Source: Nonomuraea zeae | GTDB lineage: Bacteria; Actinomycetota; Actinomycetes; Streptosporangiales; Streptosporangiaceae | DNA: 46,867 nucleotides | Assembly (NCBI RefSeq): GCF_005889725.1 | Contig: NZ_VCKX01000069.1 | Coordinates: forward strand, 1 to 46,867 | Direction of reading: 5' to 3' | Part shown: positions 45,853-46,867 of the stretch, one piece after another | Position numbering within the stretch: the first letter of the stretch is position 1 | Layout of the letters: every line of letters begins with the position of its first letter | Notes under the pieces: generated by a model | Databases searched by the model: none | Told to the model about the DNA's origin: nothing | Seen by the model: the letters and a program-made list of their open reading frames with translations, nothing else | Position numbers and translations under genes: made by a program

Positions 45853-46867
45853 GTGCGCCGCTACCGATTCGGCAGAATCGCCGCGCTCCTCGCCGCCGTC
45901 TATGTGGCCGCGGTCGTCGGGTCCGGCGTCCTCGCGCTGGCCACCGGCGACCCCGAACTGCTGCGCGAGATCGTCACCGGGGGGTGGGATCCCGAGTTCG
46001 TCCCCTACACGTGGTGGGTGGAGCTCCTCGTGGTGGCGGGCGGAGTCCTGCAGGGCTGGGCGTACTGGCAGGTGCTGCGCGGGCGGCGGGCCGGTGCGGC
46101 GGCGGTCAACGCGCGGCCGGTCCGGCTGTTACGGGCGGCGCTGTACCTCAGCGTCGCCTGCACGCTCGGATGGGCGGGGCGTCGGCGGCGCTGTCGCTGC
46201 TGTCGTCGGGAGGCCACTCGATCGTCTCGTTCGGCGGTTGGGGCGTTGACTACGACCTGGTCCTGCTCCTGATTCTGGGCGTCTTGGGGGTCTTCGGGAC
46301 GGTGTGGGCGGCGCGCTCCGCCCACGACCTGGGCGGTCCGCCGCTCGTGCTGTCTCCGGCGCCTCCCATCCGGATCGCACCTGCGCGGGCATGGCCTCTC
46401 GCCGCCGTGGCCGTGCTGCTTCCGCTCCTCCCCGCGGCCGTCAACCTCGCGGACGGCATGCCCGCGTGGATCGGCCCCAGAGGCGCGGTCGACGACCTCT
46501 TCCACGGGTACGTCGGCTACCCGGCGACGGTGCTCTGGGTCGCCATGGACATGCTCGTCGGAGTGGGCGCCCCTGCCGTGCTGGTCCTGGTCACGGTCGT
46601 ACGCAGGACCCGGCGGCTGCTGCGGGTCACGATGCTGACCCTGACCCTGGCCGCGGTGGCAGGAGCCGTCACCGCGCTCACCACGAAGTCCGAGGCGGAC
46701 TGGCAGCTCATCCCCGAGATGGCCGAGCAACGGCTGGCCCTGTACCCGGACGGGCTGTTCGGCCGGACCGAGCGGGGCGAGATCCTCTTCGGCATCTCCC
46801 CGCTGTGGTACAGCGCCGCGCTCGCCGCCTCCGCCGTGGTCCTGCTCCTCCTGTACGCCGCCCCGCC
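45853..46867 (+). pseudogene. Multi-pass membrane protein, apparent frameshift, 3' end outside window
   Basis: The GTG start (MRRYRFGRIAALLAAVYVAAV) has GAGGG about 7 nt upstream. Frame one encodes three hydrophobic helices to near 46165, then turns into an Arg/Cys-rich tail and stops at 46272. From about 46170 another frame continues the membrane protein (MGGASAALSLLSSGGH..., VLLLILGVLGVFGTVWAAR, WPLAAVAVLLPLLPAAV) without stop to the window edge. A single missing base near 46165-46172, a real mutation or a sequence error, would explain this. Function unknown. Confidence 0.65.

Overview
The window is very GC-rich, with coding frames that are strongly G/C at third positions, frequent GTG/TTG starts, many 4-nt ATGA/GTGA gene overlaps and several apparently leaderless transcripts. 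This fits the chromosome of a high-GC actinomycete. The protein types (many one-component regulators, ECF41 sigma factors, a membrane NACHT ATPase, a BTAD regulator) suggest a Streptosporangiales-like or related soil actinomycete. The genus is inference.

Layout. 1-3.6 kb: SNF2 helicase (5' end outside the window) overlapping a SWIM zinc-finger gene. 3.6-6.6 kb: oxidoreductase with TetR, then an ArsR-SRPBCC-VOC operon. 6.6-11.1 kb: one minus-strand operon, bioY, acyl-CoA ligase, thiolase, bioM, bioN, resembling Bacillus yhfUTS fused to the biotin ECF transporter. 11.2-20.1 kb: secreted nuclease, then regulator/enzyme pairs (HxlR/NmrA, MarR/hydrolase, CmtR-like ArsR, RpiR/threonine synthase, TetR/DUF6204-like), a DJ-1/PfpI protein and an atypical kinase. 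20.3-21.2 kb: a minus-strand array of six tRNA genes, several with non-canonical features, behind a small ORF and a terminator-like hairpin in visibly AT-richer DNA. 21.2-29 kb: two ECF41 sigma systems flanking a membrane NACHT ATPase and a DUF418 protein. The second system has back-to-back promoters that match the ECF41 consensus in both directions. 29-38.8 kb: TetR/VOC/aldo-keto reductase, MerR, an HTH-PH-ABC operon, a tandem P-loop protein, SnoaL/LysR and a serine hydrolase. 38.8-46.9 kb: a dehalogenase-type hydrolase, BTAD regulator, MFS exporter, hydrolase, a truncated tyrosine-recombinase-like gene, and a frameshifted membrane protein running off the end.

Most of the window works as small self-contained circuits: one regulator with a visible palindrome next to one or two NAD(P)-binding, glyoxalase-fold, SnoaL or hydrolase enzymes, as expected for response to redox or xenobiotic stress. 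The features I find most unusual are the tRNA array, the ECF41 divergent promoter, the bioY-ligase-thiolase-bioMN operon whose thiolase lacks two catalytic residues, and the NACHT protein with a glycine-rich membrane domain.
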